From CAYRKT01 sp964425005 (lineage in GTDB: Bacteria > Synergistota > Synergistia > CAYRKT01), in the NCBI GenBank assembly GCA_964425005.1, contig CAYRKT010000002.1, positions 1 through 58,766 of the forward strand: a stretch of 58,766 nucleotides of DNA, given 5' to 3'. Each line of letters begins with the position of its first letter. The stretch's first letter is position 1. The notes beneath the pieces are model-generated. The model worked only from the letters and a program-made list of their open reading frames with translations. It was not told the origin of the DNA and made no database searches. This document shows, piece by piece, positions 17,468-26,186 of this stretch. The position numbers were made by a program, and so were the translations under genes.

Positions 17468-18103
17468 TCAGCGAGATCTAACTATCTCCTTTATGCGCAT
17501 CAGACGGCTCAGGTTAGACCTCTCCATCTCGTCGAGCTTCATCGTTATGTACCTTATGGTCTCCTGAAAGCCCGGGATGAGGACGTACTCGAGGGCGTTG
17601 ACCCTCCTCCTGGTCTTCTCGATCTCCACCGCCATCAGCTTCAAGGACTTCTCGAGCTGGGCGAGCTCCAACAACCTCGGCAGGAGCTCCGAGAAGCGCC
17701 TCACGGCCTCGTCCAGCTCGGCGGAGGTGAAGGCGAAGCTGTAGGCCAAAGGCCTCCCCTCGGTCCTCTCGAAGGAGTAGCGAGGCACGTGCACGCTCAT
17801 CACGTTCTGGTAGTGGACCGAGGCCTTAACCCTGGTCATGGGGACCACGAAGGCCTGCTCTATCGCCTCCCTGGAGCTGAAGGACCTGGCCATCACGAAG
17901 GCCCTGAGGCTCTTTATCAGCTCCTCCTCCACCTGGGCCCTGAGCTCCCAGGCCCTCCGGGCCAGGGCTATGAACTCCTTGATCAGGGCATCCTGCTTGT
18001 CCTTGAGGAGCTTATGACCCCTCTGAGCCACCAGAAGCCTCTTCTTGAGGCGCTGGAGCTCCATCCGGTTGGGGTTGACCTGGACCAGCCTCGCCATCTC
18101 CAT
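17468..18103 (-). CDS. ntpD: V/A-type ATP synthase subunit D
   Basis: Central rotor shaft of the A/V-type ATPase. The 211-residue protein is almost wholly helical. It opens VNPNRMELQRLKKRLLVAQRGHKLLKDKQDAL-like (about 8-39), the strongly conserved N-terminal coiled coil. It closes with RRRVNALEYVLIPGFQETIRYI (about 165-186), the conserved C-terminal helix entry. It lies 7 nt after subunit B, in the usual A-B-D order. Confidence 0.96.
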   Translation of the reverse strand: MEMARLVQVNPNRMELQRLKKRLLVAQRGHKLLKDKQDALIKEFIALARRAWELRAQVEEELIKSLRAFVMARSFSSREAIEQAFVVPMTRVKASVHYQNVMSVHVPRYSFERTEGRPLAYSFAFTSAELDEAVRRFSELLPRLLELAQLEKSLKLMAVEIEKTRRRVNALEYVLIPGFQETIRYITMKLDEMERSNLSRLMRIKEIVRSR

Positions 18104-18110
18104 CTACCCC

Positions 18111-19511
18111 TCAGGCGGCCTCTTTCGCCTTGCCCAGGCGCGGCTCCAGGTACTTCTTTATGTACTCGTCGCGGACGCGCTTTAGCTCCCTGACCGGCAG
18201 TATGGTCAGGAGATCCCAGCCCAGGTCCAACGTCTCGAATATGCTCCTGTTCTCGTACTCGCCCTGCCTGACGTACTTGTCCTCGAACTCGTCGGCGAAC
18301 CTAGCGAAGGCCTTGTCCACCTCGGTCAGAGCCCCCTCGCCCAAGATCACCGCCAGCTCCTTGGCCTCCTTGCCCCTGGCGTAGGCGGCGAATATCTGGT
18401 TGAGCAAGTCGGCGTGGTCCTCCCTGGTCTTGCCCCTCCCTATCCCCTTGTCCTTAAGCCTAGATAGGCTCGGGAGCACGTCTATGGGCGGATAGATCCC
18501 CTTCCTGTGAAGACCCCTGCTCAGGATTATCTGCCCCTCCGTGATGTAGCCGGTGAGGTCGGGGATGGGATGGGTCTTGTCGTCTTCCGGCATGGTGAGG
18601 ACCGGGATCTGGGTGATGGAGCCCTTCTTACCCCTGATCTTGCCGGCCCTCTCGTACATGGTGGCCAGGTCGGTGTAGAGATAGCCCGGATAGCCCCGCC
18701 TGCCCGGCACCTCCTTCCTGGCGGCCGATATCTCCCTCAGGGCCTCGCAGTAGTTGGTCATGTCGGTGAGTATCACCAGCACGTGCATGTCCAGCTCGAA
18801 GGCCAGATACTCGGCGCAGGTCAGGGCCAACCTCGGGGTGGCTATCCTCTCGATGGCTGGGTCGTCGGCGAGGTTTATGAAGAGGACCGTCCTCTCGATG
18901 GCTCCGGTCCTCCGGAAGTCCTCCATGAAGAAGTTGGCCTCCTCGAAGGTTATCCCCATCGCGGCGAAGACCACGCCGAAGGCCTCGTGGCCCTCCAGGA
19001 CCCTCGCTTGCCTGGCTATCTGGGCGGCCAGCCTGTTGTGGGGCATGCCAGCGCCGGAGAATATGGGCAGCTTCTGCCCCCTCACCAGCGGGTTCATCCC
19101 GTCTATGGCCGAGACCCCCGTCTGTATGAACTCCGAAGGGTAGTCCCTGGAGTAGGGGTTGATGGGGTATCCGTTGATGTCGAGCATCTTCTCGGGGATT
19201 ATCCTGGGACCGCCGTCGATGGGATCTCCGCGACCGTTGAAGACCCTTCCCAGCATCTGCCTGCTCACCGGTAGCTCCAAGACCTTTCCCAGGAACCTGA
19301 CGGAGGTCTCCTTGACGTCTATCCCCGAGGTCCCCTCGAAGACCTGCACCAGGGCCCTGTCGGTGGTGACCTCCAGGACCCTGCCTCTCCTGGTCTGTCC
19401 GTCGGCCAGCTTGATCTCCACCAGCTCGTCGTACCTGACGTCGGCCACCTTCTCGACCACCAGAAGGGGGCCCGCCAAGCCGCTTATGGTCCTGTACTCC
19501 TTAGGCAACAT
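18111..19511 (-). CDS. ntpB: V/A-type ATP synthase subunit B
   Basis: Non-catalytic nucleotide-binding-fold subunit of the V1/A1 head. The 466-residue protein shows KEYRTISGLAGPLLVVEKV at the start, LGRVFNGRGDPIDGGP near 87 and PIFSGAGMPHNRLAAQIARQ near 150, a degenerate P-loop as expected for B. YPGYLYTDLATMYERAGKI lies near 285 and HPIPDLTGYITEGQI near 325. Its start overlaps the subunit A stop by 11 nt. Confidence 0.97.
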   Translation of the reverse strand: MLPKEYRTISGLAGPLLVVEKVADVRYDELVEIKLADGQTRRGRVLEVTTDRALVQVFEGTSGIDVKETSVRFLGKVLELPVSRQMLGRVFNGRGDPIDGGPRIIPEKMLDINGYPINPYSRDYPSEFIQTGVSAIDGMNPLVRGQKLPIFSGAGMPHNRLAAQIARQARVLEGHEAFGVVFAAMGITFEEANFFMEDFRRTGAIERTVLFINLADDPAIERIATPRLALTCAEYLAFELDMHVLVILTDMTNYCEALREISAARKEVPGRRGYPGYLYTDLATMYERAGKIRGKKGSITQIPVLTMPEDDKTHPIPDLTGYITEGQIILSRGLHRKGIYPPIDVLPSLSRLKDKGIGRGKTREDHADLLNQIFAAYARGKEAKELAVILGEGALTEVDKAFARFADEFEDKYVRQGEYENRSIFETLDLGWDLLTILPVRELKRVRDEYIKKYLEPRLGKAKEAA

Positions 19512-21285
19512 TAGCCTCGCCCCCCACCGAGATGAGCGTGTCCATCTCCCTCTCGATGTCCTCGAGCAGCTGATCTATCTTGGAGAGCTCGCCCTCGGGT
19601 ATGTAGCGCATCCTCGCTATCCTCTCCCTTATGGGGTGCTCCTCTATCGCCTTGAAGGGCACCCCAGCGTCCAGCGCCTTCATGGCCAGGTGGTGGAAGG
19701 TGAGGATGACCTTGAGCATCTTGTACTGCTTGTCCATGGAGGCGTAGGTGTCCACCTCGTGGAACGCGTTCTGGTGCAGGAAGTCCTCCCTGATGGACCG
19801 GGCCGTCTCGAGGAGCATCCTGTCCTTCTTGGACAGCGCGTCTATGCCCACGAGCCTCACTATCTCCTTGAGCTTGTCCTCCTCCTCAAGGATGGACATG
19901 GCCTCGGTCCTGTTCCTGCTCCAGCCCTCGAACTTCCTGTCCCAGTAGGCGCCCACCTCCTCGGCGTAGAGGGAGTAGCTCAAAAGCCAGTTTATGGCCG
20001 GGAAGTGGCGCTGGTAGGCCAGGTTGGCGTCGAGCCCCCAGAAGACCTTGGTGACCCGCAGGGTGTTCTGGGAAACCGGCTCGGAGAGGTCTCCGCCCGG
20101 GGGAGAGACCGCCCCGATGACGCTGACGGAAGCCTCCCTCCCGTCGCTCCCGAGGCATATGACCCTACCGGCCCTCTCGTAGAAGGAGGCCAACCTCGTG
20201 CCCAGGTAGGCCGGGTAGCCCTCCTCGCCGGGCATCTCCTCGAGCCTTCCAGATATCTCCCTCAAGGCCTCGGCCCACCTGGAGGTGGAGTCCGCCATCA
20301 AGGCGACCGAGTAGCCCATGTCCCTGAAGTACTCTGCTATGGTTATGCCCGTGTATATGCTCGCCTCCCTGGCGGCCACCGGCATGTTGGAGGTGTTGGC
20401 TATCAGCACCGTCCTCTTCATCAGGGGCTCGCCGGTGGTGGGGTCCTTGAGCTCGGGGAACTCCAGGAGCACGTCGGTCATCTCGTTGCCCCGCTCACCG
20501 CATCCGATGTAAACTATTATTCTGGCGTCGGTCCACTTGGCCAGCTGGTGCTGTATGACGGTCTTGCCGCTGCCGAAGGGCCCGGGCACGCAGGCCGTCC
20601 CGCCCTTGACCAGGGGGAAGAAGGTGTCCACCACCCTCTGGCCGGTGGTGTGGGGCGCCTCGGGGCGAAGCCTCCTGGCCACAGGCCTCTGAAGCCTGAC
20701 CGGCCAGCGCTGGAGCATCCTTATCTCCACCTCGCCCTCCCCGGTGTCCACCACGGCCACCACGTCCTCGACGGTGAACTCCCCCTTCCTCACGTCCACC
20801 ACCGTACCGCTCACGCCGGGGGGCACCAGGATGTAGTGGTCCACCAACACCGTCTCCTTGACCACCCCTACCCTGTCCCCGGAGACCACCTTCTGCCCCA
20901 CCTTAACCAGGGGCTCGAAGAACCACTTGGCCTTCCTGTCCAGAGCGGGCACCGAAACCCCCCTGGCTATGAAGGGAGACCCGGTGACCTCCTCGATCAG
21001 GTTCAGGGGCCTCTGGATGCCGTCGTATATCTGACCCACCAGGCCAGGCCCCAGCTCCACGCTGAGGGGCTCGCCCGTGGAGACCACGGGCTCCTTCGGC
21101 CTCAGGCCTGAGGTCTCCTCGTAGACCTGGATGTAGGCCTGATCCCCTCTGAGCTCTATTATCTCGCCCACCAGGCCCATCTCGCCGACCTTCACCACGT
21201 CGTACATCTTGGCTCCCGTCATTCCCGAGGCCACCACGAGGGGCCCTGATATCTTGGATATGAAGCCCGCCACCTTTCCCTCCAT
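19501..21285 (-). CDS. ntpA: V/A-type ATP synthase catalytic subunit A
   Basis: Catalytic ATPase subunit of the V1/A1 head. The 594-residue protein opens GKVAGFISKISGPLVVASGM and has the long non-homologous insert typical of A subunits (about 110-190). The Walker A is VPGPFGSGKTVIQHQLAKW (about 233-251), with YIGCGERGNEM near 258 and the Walker B region ALMADSTSRWAEALREISGRL near 325. The order A-B-D follows. All catalytic motifs are intact. Confidence 0.98.
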   Translation of the reverse strand: MEGKVAGFISKISGPLVVASGMTGAKMYDVVKVGEMGLVGEIIELRGDQAYIQVYEETSGLRPKEPVVSTGEPLSVELGPGLVGQIYDGIQRPLNLIEEVTGSPFIARGVSVPALDRKAKWFFEPLVKVGQKVVSGDRVGVVKETVLVDHYILVPPGVSGTVVDVRKGEFTVEDVVAVVDTGEGEVEIRMLQRWPVRLQRPVARRLRPEAPHTTGQRVVDTFFPLVKGGTACVPGPFGSGKTVIQHQLAKWTDARIIVYIGCGERGNEMTDVLLEFPELKDPTTGEPLMKRTVLIANTSNMPVAAREASIYTGITIAEYFRDMGYSVALMADSTSRWAEALREISGRLEEMPGEEGYPAYLGTRLASFYERAGRVICLGSDGREASVSVIGAVSPPGGDLSEPVSQNTLRVTKVFWGLDANLAYQRHFPAINWLLSYSLYAEEVGAYWDRKFEGWSRNRTEAMSILEEEDKLKEIVRLVGIDALSKKDRMLLETARSIREDFLHQNAFHEVDTYASMDKQYKMLKVILTFHHLAMKALDAGVPFKAIEEHPIRERIARMRYIPEGELSKIDQLLEDIEREMDTLISVGGEANVA

Positions 21286-21309
21286 CCGACAACACCGCCT
21301 CCCAAGGCC

Positions 21310-21651
21310 TCACCTGTTGACCCTGAATATGTTTATGCCAACGGCCTCCTCGACGCTGCGCTCTATGGACCTGAGGCCGATGCCGGCAGAACCCCTTATG
21401 CCGGGCAGAGGGACCACACAGGCCCTCTCGGTCCTGTTCACCTCCTCGGCCTCCTCGGCCACCCTCTCGAAGATCCGCTCGGCCAGGAAGATCACGTCGT
21501 AACCCTCTTTCAACAGCCTCCGAAGCACCGACAGGACCTCGTCCCTCGTGGCCGAATCCTCCAGGAGGTCGACCACGTCGACCCCCACGCCCTTGAAGGG
21601 CAACACCGACTCGTACCCGCCGACGGCCACGAACTTCAGCTCCCTACTCAA
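21310..21651 (-). CDS. ntpG: V/A-type ATP synthase subunit F
   Basis: Small rotor-associated subunit that binds subunit D. The 113-residue protein has an alternating alpha/beta pattern and the conserved opening KFVAVGGYESVLPFKGVGVDV. A GYDVIFLAERIFERV segment follows. Fold and length fit family F (about 100-115 residues). It overlaps the subunit C stop by 8 nt and precedes subunit A, as in other A/V operons. Confidence 0.88.
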   Translation of the reverse strand: MSRELKFVAVGGYESVLPFKGVGVDVVDLLEDSATRDEVLSVLRRLLKEGYDVIFLAERIFERVAEEAEEVNRTERACVVPLPGIRGSAGIGLRSIERSVEEAVGINIFRVNR

Positions 21652-22645
21652 GGTACCTTAACCTCCTCCTGATCTCCTCGGGGGAGACGCCGTTCCTCTT
21701 GCCCACCATTATGGCCCTGAGGTTGTAGATCTCGATCCGCTTCCAGTGGAGGTAGGCCACCAGAGGACCTCCGCCGAAAGCCGAAAATCGAGCCCTCGAC
21801 AGGAAGGAGAGCATGTGCCTGTCCAGGGCCAGCTCCAAAGCCCCTAGATCGCCCCCCAGGCCGCATATCTCCTCCACCAGAGCGGAGAGGGGCGTGTGAA
21901 AGAAGGCCTTAGGCCACGCGGGGACCTGCTCGGGGAAGACGCCGGTGAAGAGGTGGGTCGGCAATGCTCCCACCCTCACCAGCCGCTGGCTCAAAGAGCC
22001 CACGTCCGCCCCAGCGACCTTCAACCTGAAGGCGGTCCTCAGGTTCTCGAGGTCCGCCCTGAGCCTCACGTAGCCAACCGCGAAGGGCTCGCCAGAGGCG
22101 AAGGCCAGGGAGGACATGTACTCGAACATAGCCCCGTCCAGGAAGGCCTCCATATGGGGCACGGAGTCGACGCTCCACTCCAGATGCCCCTCCAGCGAGG
22201 AGGCCATGGCGGGGGGAAGATCCCTCAGAGAACCGGACTCGACGGCGTACAACAGCGCCTCAGGGCTCACCGTGCCCCCCGGCAGCATCCTCCTGAGCAG
22301 ATCGCTCCTGTTCACCCCCTCCCCTCCAGCCAACCTCCCCTTGAGGAGGACCCGGAGGTTGTGGAAGTCCAGCTCCGCCCTGAAGAGGTCCGTCAAAGCC
22401 CTGTTGGGAGATATGGAGCCGAACTCATCGAGGGTCCAAAGCCACTCCCTGTGCAGGACCCCCTCGGAGTCCGATCCCAGCTCGGGGAACCACCTGCCGT
22501 AAGGGGTCTCCCCCATCAACGACATCATCTCCTCGAAGGAGCCGGCTTCGGCCAGACGGAAGAGGGAGGCCCTGTCCAGGAGCTTCACCTCCGCGGCCCT
22601 CAGCCTTCCGTTGAGATACCCATAGTCCAGCTCGCCCACTGCCAA
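21644..22645 (-). CDS. ntpC: V/A-type ATP synthase subunit C (AtpC/d-type)
   Basis: Funnel-shaped subunit linking the rotor shaft to the K ring. The 333-residue, mostly helical protein starts ELDYGYLNGRLRAAEVKLLD, the standard C-subunit N-terminus. It contains DLFRAELDFHNLRVLLKGRL near 84 and ends with PLVAYLHWKRIEIYNLRAIMVGK near 293, which is the strongest family signature. It lies between E and F. Confidence 0.94.
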   Translation of the reverse strand: MAVGELDYGYLNGRLRAAEVKLLDRASLFRLAEAGSFEEMMSLMGETPYGRWFPELGSDSEGVLHREWLWTLDEFGSISPNRALTDLFRAELDFHNLRVLLKGRLAGGEGVNRSDLLRRMLPGGTVSPEALLYAVESGSLRDLPPAMASSLEGHLEWSVDSVPHMEAFLDGAMFEYMSSLAFASGEPFAVGYVRLRADLENLRTAFRLKVAGADVGSLSQRLVRVGALPTHLFTGVFPEQVPAWPKAFFHTPLSALVEEICGLGGDLGALELALDRHMLSFLSRARFSAFGGGPLVAYLHWKRIEIYNLRAIMVGKRNGVSPEEIRRRLRYLE

Positions 22646-22659
22646 GGCCTCACCCCCTC

Positions 22660-23241
22660 TCAGGAGAAGAGCTTGGCGGCCACCTTAGGCTCCAGCTCCT
22701 CCCTGAGCGAGTCGAAGAGCCTCTCGACGGAGCAGTCGTAGGAGATCTGGCCGCAATCAACCCTGAACCCCCCGGAGAAGTTGCCGCGCGACGGAGAGAG
22801 GACGAAGGAGGTGCCGTTCCTCCTGTTGAAGCCCTCGACGAAGGAGGCGTCCAAGCGCCGCTCCTCCTTGGCCAGGGTGATGACCCCGGATTTGGCCTCC
22901 GAGGCCACCTTAGATAGGAGCGACTCCACCAGGGAGAGGTATTCCTTCTCCCCCATGGACACGACCATCCTGGCCGCCATCTCGAAGACCTCGTCCAAGA
23001 GCCCCCTCTGGGCTGCCAGGAGCTCCTTCTTGGCCTCCAAGGAGGCTACGATCTTGCCCCTCCGATGGAACTCCTCCGACTCCCTCCTGGCCCTCTCCGC
23101 GTAGCGCTCCCTGAGCGAGGAGGCCTCCTGCTCGGCCTCCCCCACTATCCTGGAGGCCTCGGCGTTAGCCCGCTCCAGGAGCTCGTTGACCTTGTCCTTC
23201 GCCTCGCTCAATATCTTCTGCTTTATCTTCTCAACAGCCAT
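22660..23241 (-). CDS. ntpE: V/A-type ATP synthase subunit E
   Basis: Peripheral stalk subunit that pairs with the H/G-type coiled coil. The 193-residue protein has a long charged N-terminal helix (about 1-75, with KIKQKILSEAKDKVNELLERANAEA). A compact C-terminal domain has SGGFRVDCGQISYDCSVERLFDSLREELEPKVA near 153-185. Length and two-part layout fit subunit E. It sits between K and C. Confidence 0.9.
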   Translation of the reverse strand: MAVEKIKQKILSEAKDKVNELLERANAEASRIVGEAEQEASSLRERYAERARRESEEFHRRGKIVASLEAKKELLAAQRGLLDEVFEMAARMVVSMGEKEYLSLVESLLSKVASEAKSGVITLAKEERRLDASFVEGFNRRNGTSFVLSPSRGNFSGGFRVDCGQISYDCSVERLFDSLREELEPKVAAKLFS

Positions 23242-23269
23242 CGAAGCTCCCCCCGATAAGGACGAGTCC

Positions 23270-23743
23270 TCAGAGGGAGATGCTGTTGAGCAGGATTATG
23301 GTTATGAGCAGGCTCAAGACGGCGTAGGTCTCCACCATCGCCGGGATGACGACGGCCTTACCGGTCTCCTCGGGCCGCTTGGCTATCATCTGGATGCAGG
23401 CCGCGGAGGCCCTGCCCTGAAATATGGCCGAAAGGAGGCCCACCAGGCCGACGGGCAGGCAGGCGAAGAATATGGCCAACCCCTGGAAGAGCGAGACCTG
23501 AGCCGGGGTTCCGCCGAGAAGGCCCAACTTCAGCATGACGAAGAAGGCGGCGAGAAGACCGTATATCCCCTGCGTCCCCGGCAGAACCTGGAGCAGCAGG
23601 ACCAAGCCGAACTTGTTGGGGTCCTCCGTGAGGACTCCAGCGCCCACCTCGCCGGCTATGCCCACGCCCCTGGCAGAACCTATGCCGGCCGCCAGAGCAG
23701 CCACCACAGCACCGCCTATAGCCACCAACATCCCGAGTTCCAT
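23270..23743 (-). CDS. ntpK: V/A-type ATP synthase subunit K (Na+-type proteolipid ring)
   Basis: Forms the membrane rotor ring. The 157-residue protein contains two hairpins (four TM segments), as in the 16-kDa NtpK. The residues that bind sodium in the Enterococcus hirae ring are all present: Leu54, Thr57 and Gln58 in VLPGTQGIYG, Gln109 in IFQGRA and the carboxylate Glu138 in AMVETYA. This points to Na+ rather than H+ coupling, inferred from the motif. It follows subunit I by 39 nt. Confidence 0.96.
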   Translation of the reverse strand: MELGMLVAIGGAVVAALAAGIGSARGVGIAGEVGAGVLTEDPNKFGLVLLLQVLPGTQGIYGLLAAFFVMLKLGLLGGTPAQVSLFQGLAIFFACLPVGLVGLLSAIFQGRASAACIQMIAKRPEETGKAVVIPAMVETYAVLSLLITIILLNSISL

Positions 23744-23782
23744 CCGCGCATCCCTCCTACGGCAAAACGATATAGACTGGGT

Positions 23783-25747
23783 TTAAACGCGAAACCTCAC
23801 GTACCTTCCGGCCAGAGCGAACGGCTTGAAGGGCTTGCCGCCGCCTTCGTAGAACTTGCTGAAGAACTCCACGTACTGCAGACGGGTGGTGTGGACGAAG
23901 GAGCCCAGCAGGTTGACCGCCAGGTTGAAAACGTGACCACCCACCAGCAGAAGCGCCGCCACCGCGAAGCCCACCACTGGGATCCCCCACGTGAGCGACA
24001 CCAACATGTTGACTATCATGGCCACCGCGGAGGTGGTCATGCCGAGGGCCAAGAGCCTGCTGTAGGAGAGCACGTCCCCCAGGAAACCCGTTATGTTGTA
24101 AAGCGACAAAACCCCTATGGCCAACCTCTTTACGGGGTTTCTGTGCCCTCTACCGGCAGAAAAGACTATCACCAATGCCCCCAGGGCCGCCAGGGCTTTG
24201 CCCATCGAGCCGAAGGAGCCACCCAAGACTCCGACCTCGTGCAAACCGAAGCACAGAAGGCCCACCACGAAGAGGAACCAGGAGAGGTGGTCGTAGACCC
24301 CCTCGAGCCACATCCCCCTGGAGGCCTTGCTGTAGAAGCCCACCAGGACCCCCACCAGGACGTGGACAACCCCTATGGCCAGGGCCAGCACGAGCAACTG
24401 TATGGTGTCCTTGAGCGGGTCGAAGAGGGCTATCGAGTTCTTGAGCGGGACGAACCACGAGAGGAAGGGCAAAACCTCGGCCAGGTTGCCCATCCAGCTG
24501 CCGAACAGAGCCCCCATCACTACGGTGGCGCCGCCGGAAAGGGCAAACATGGAGAGGAACCTCCCCTTATCGCCCCCCAGGTCGTACCTCAAGACCAGAT
24601 AGCCCAGGATCAAGGCTATAAGCCCGCCGTAGACCGCGTCGCTGTAGCAGAAGCCGAAGATGAAGGGGAAGAAAAGGGACAGCAGAGGAGAAGGGTCGAA
24701 GGTGCCGTACCTGGGCAAGCCGTAGAGCTTGACCAGGATCTCGTAGGGCCTGGCCCACCTGCCGTTCTCCAGGTGGACCGGTATATCTTCGCCCTCCTCG
24801 GGCTCGACCTCCAGTATCTCCAGGGAGTCGCGATACAACCTGCCCAGCTCCGATCTCAGAATGGGCAGATCCCTGGCCAGGACCCAGCCCTCGAGGAAGG
24901 CCACGTGGTCGGTGGAGCGGATGGAGCTCCTCACAGACGACTGCTCGACCAAGGAGGAGTAATAGTCGTAGGCCTCCTCCACCAGATCCCTCAGGGATAG
25001 AGCCGCCTCCTTTATCCTCTCCTCCAGCGCCCCCTTCCTCTGGCACAGCTCCGAGATCTCCCTCTCCACCTGGGACAGGGCCTCTCGAGGAAGACCCCTG
25101 CGCCTGACCTCCACGGATCCTACCTCCACGGAGCCCAAGATCTCCCTGACCTTCGCCTCCTCGGAGAGGTGGTAGACCAGGGCGAAGTAGACCGTGTCTC
25201 CGTCCCTGGAGGCCTCCAGAACCTGAGCGCACTCCAGGGCGGCTATCCTTCCGGACAAGGCGGAGAACACGGCTAAGTCGGAGCTCAAGAGCGAGGCCCT
25301 CGCGTGCCTGGTACCCGAGACCGCCAGGGAGAGGTCCATCTGGAGGGACGAGAAACGAAGTAGGACAGACCTCTCCGCTTCCAGGGACGACAGCTGAGAG
25401 GAGATGTGAGACAGCTCCCTCTCCATCTCCCTGAGCTCCGCTATCCTGTCGAAGAGCCCCTCCTCCTTTATCCTCCCGGCCACCTCCGGGAGCCCCACGA
25501 CCCTGGAAGGACCCGCAAGCCTCTCGGCCAGCGAGGATCTCCTGGGGGCGAACCTGTCTAAGACCTCCAGGGCGAACTTCACCTCCGACAGGGCCGACTC
25601 CAACTCCTTCGCCCTCCGTTCGGAGAGCGCCTCCCCGGAGTGGAGCTTGACCTCCATCACCCCTAAGGATTGAAGGTCTCCGATCAGGGACTCCTCGACG
25701 CTCCTGTGGAACACCAAGAGCAGCTTCCTAACCTCTGCCACCGCCAT
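23783..25747 (-). CDS. ntpI: V/A-type ATP synthase subunit I (a-subunit)
   Basis: Stator subunit providing the ion half-channels. The 654-residue protein has a soluble N-terminal half with long coiled coils (about 50-130 and 220-270). From about residue 350 come seven or more membrane segments, including SLFFPFIFGFCYSDAVYGGLIALILGYLV, IGVVHVLVGVLVGF and DVLSYSRLLALGMTTSAVAMIVN. The last contains the conserved SYSRLLALG, with the Arg that faces the rotor carboxylate. It overlaps the upstream small-subunit gene by 20 nt. Confidence 0.96.
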   Translation of the reverse strand: MAVAEVRKLLLVFHRSVEESLIGDLQSLGVMEVKLHSGEALSERRAKELESALSEVKFALEVLDRFAPRRSSLAERLAGPSRVVGLPEVAGRIKEEGLFDRIAELREMERELSHISSQLSSLEAERSVLLRFSSLQMDLSLAVSGTRHARASLLSSDLAVFSALSGRIAALECAQVLEASRDGDTVYFALVYHLSEEAKVREILGSVEVGSVEVRRRGLPREALSQVEREISELCQRKGALEERIKEAALSLRDLVEEAYDYYSSLVEQSSVRSSIRSTDHVAFLEGWVLARDLPILRSELGRLYRDSLEILEVEPEEGEDIPVHLENGRWARPYEILVKLYGLPRYGTFDPSPLLSLFFPFIFGFCYSDAVYGGLIALILGYLVLRYDLGGDKGRFLSMFALSGGATVVMGALFGSWMGNLAEVLPFLSWFVPLKNSIALFDPLKDTIQLLVLALAIGVVHVLVGVLVGFYSKASRGMWLEGVYDHLSWFLFVVGLLCFGLHEVGVLGGSFGSMGKALAALGALVIVFSAGRGHRNPVKRLAIGVLSLYNITGFLGDVLSYSRLLALGMTTSAVAMIVNMLVSLTWGIPVVGFAVAALLLVGGHVFNLAVNLLGSFVHTTRLQYVEFFSKFYEGGGKPFKPFALAGRYVRFRV

Positions 25748-26063
25748 ACCTGGAGACCACCTCCGAGGCGAGCCACCTGGCCACGGCCTCCATCCTGGAC
25801 CTGGCCCTCTCGATCAAGACCTCCCTCTCCTTCCTGGCCTCCTCCAGCATCCTCTCGGCCTCCTTGGCCGCGCTCTCCTCCGCTCTCCTCAGGGCCTCGG
25901 CGAGCTTCGCCGACTCTTCCCTCTCCACCGCCTCCAGGAGCTTCGAGGCCTTGACCCGCGACTCCACCACTATCCTGCTGGCCTTCTCCTTGGCCTCCTC
26001 CAGCATTCGCCTGGCCTCCTCCTCGGCGGCCTGGATCTCAGCCATCACGTCAGCGGAGACCAA
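25728..26063 (-). CDS. ntpF: V/A-type ATP synthase peripheral-stalk subunit H/G (coiled coil)
   Basis: A 111-residue, nearly all-helical Ala/Glu/Arg-rich protein (EIQAAEEEARRMLEEAKEKAS and repeats) that matches AhaH/NtpF stalk proteins. It pairs with subunit E. I chose TTG at 26063 because AAAGGAGGTG lies 9 nt upstream. The same frame opens 11 codons earlier, but that would begin at or before the predicted transcription start. First gene of the ATPase operon. Low-complexity composition limits certainty of the family. Confidence 0.82.
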   Translation of the reverse strand: MVSADVMAEIQAAEEEARRMLEEAKEKASRIVVESRVKASKLLEAVEREESAKLAEALRRAEESAAKEAERMLEEARKEREVLIERARSRMEAVARWLASEVVSRYGGGRG

Positions 26064-26101
26064 CCTTTCGCACCTCCTTTCACAAACAAAAGACACGGAG
26101 T

Positions 26102-26130
26102 ATTATAAATTCCCCTGACCTCAGCTTCAA
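26102..26130 (-). promoter_or_regulatory. Promoter of the V/A-ATPase operon
   Basis: Minus-strand TTGAAG (26125-26130) and TATAAT (26102-26107) are separated by exactly 17 bp, a strong sigma-70-type match. Transcription would begin about 26095, some 30 nt before the TTG start of the first subunit gene. It lies directly downstream of the queA terminator, so the ATPase operon is a separate unit. Confidence 0.75.
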
Positions 26131-26153
26131 CCGAGGACGTCCCAAACGACCTC

Positions 26154-26172
26154 AAAACAACGAGACTCGTTG
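26154..26172 (-). terminator. Terminator of the queA operon
   Basis: On the minus strand CAACGA pairs with TCGTTG around a 3-nt loop (26158-26172), followed at once by TTTT (26157-26154). It starts 14 nt after the queA stop and precedes the ATPase promoter. The stem is short, so termination may be partial. Confidence 0.55.
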
Positions 26173-26186
26173 ACTAAATTATTTCG

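Noticed and set aside
19159..21111. A 650-codon open frame on the plus strand opposite ATPase subunits A and B
   Set aside because: Antisense shadow in GC-rich DNA; no recognisable domain, composition rich in Gly/Pro/His/Arg, and the minus-strand genes carry all family motifs.
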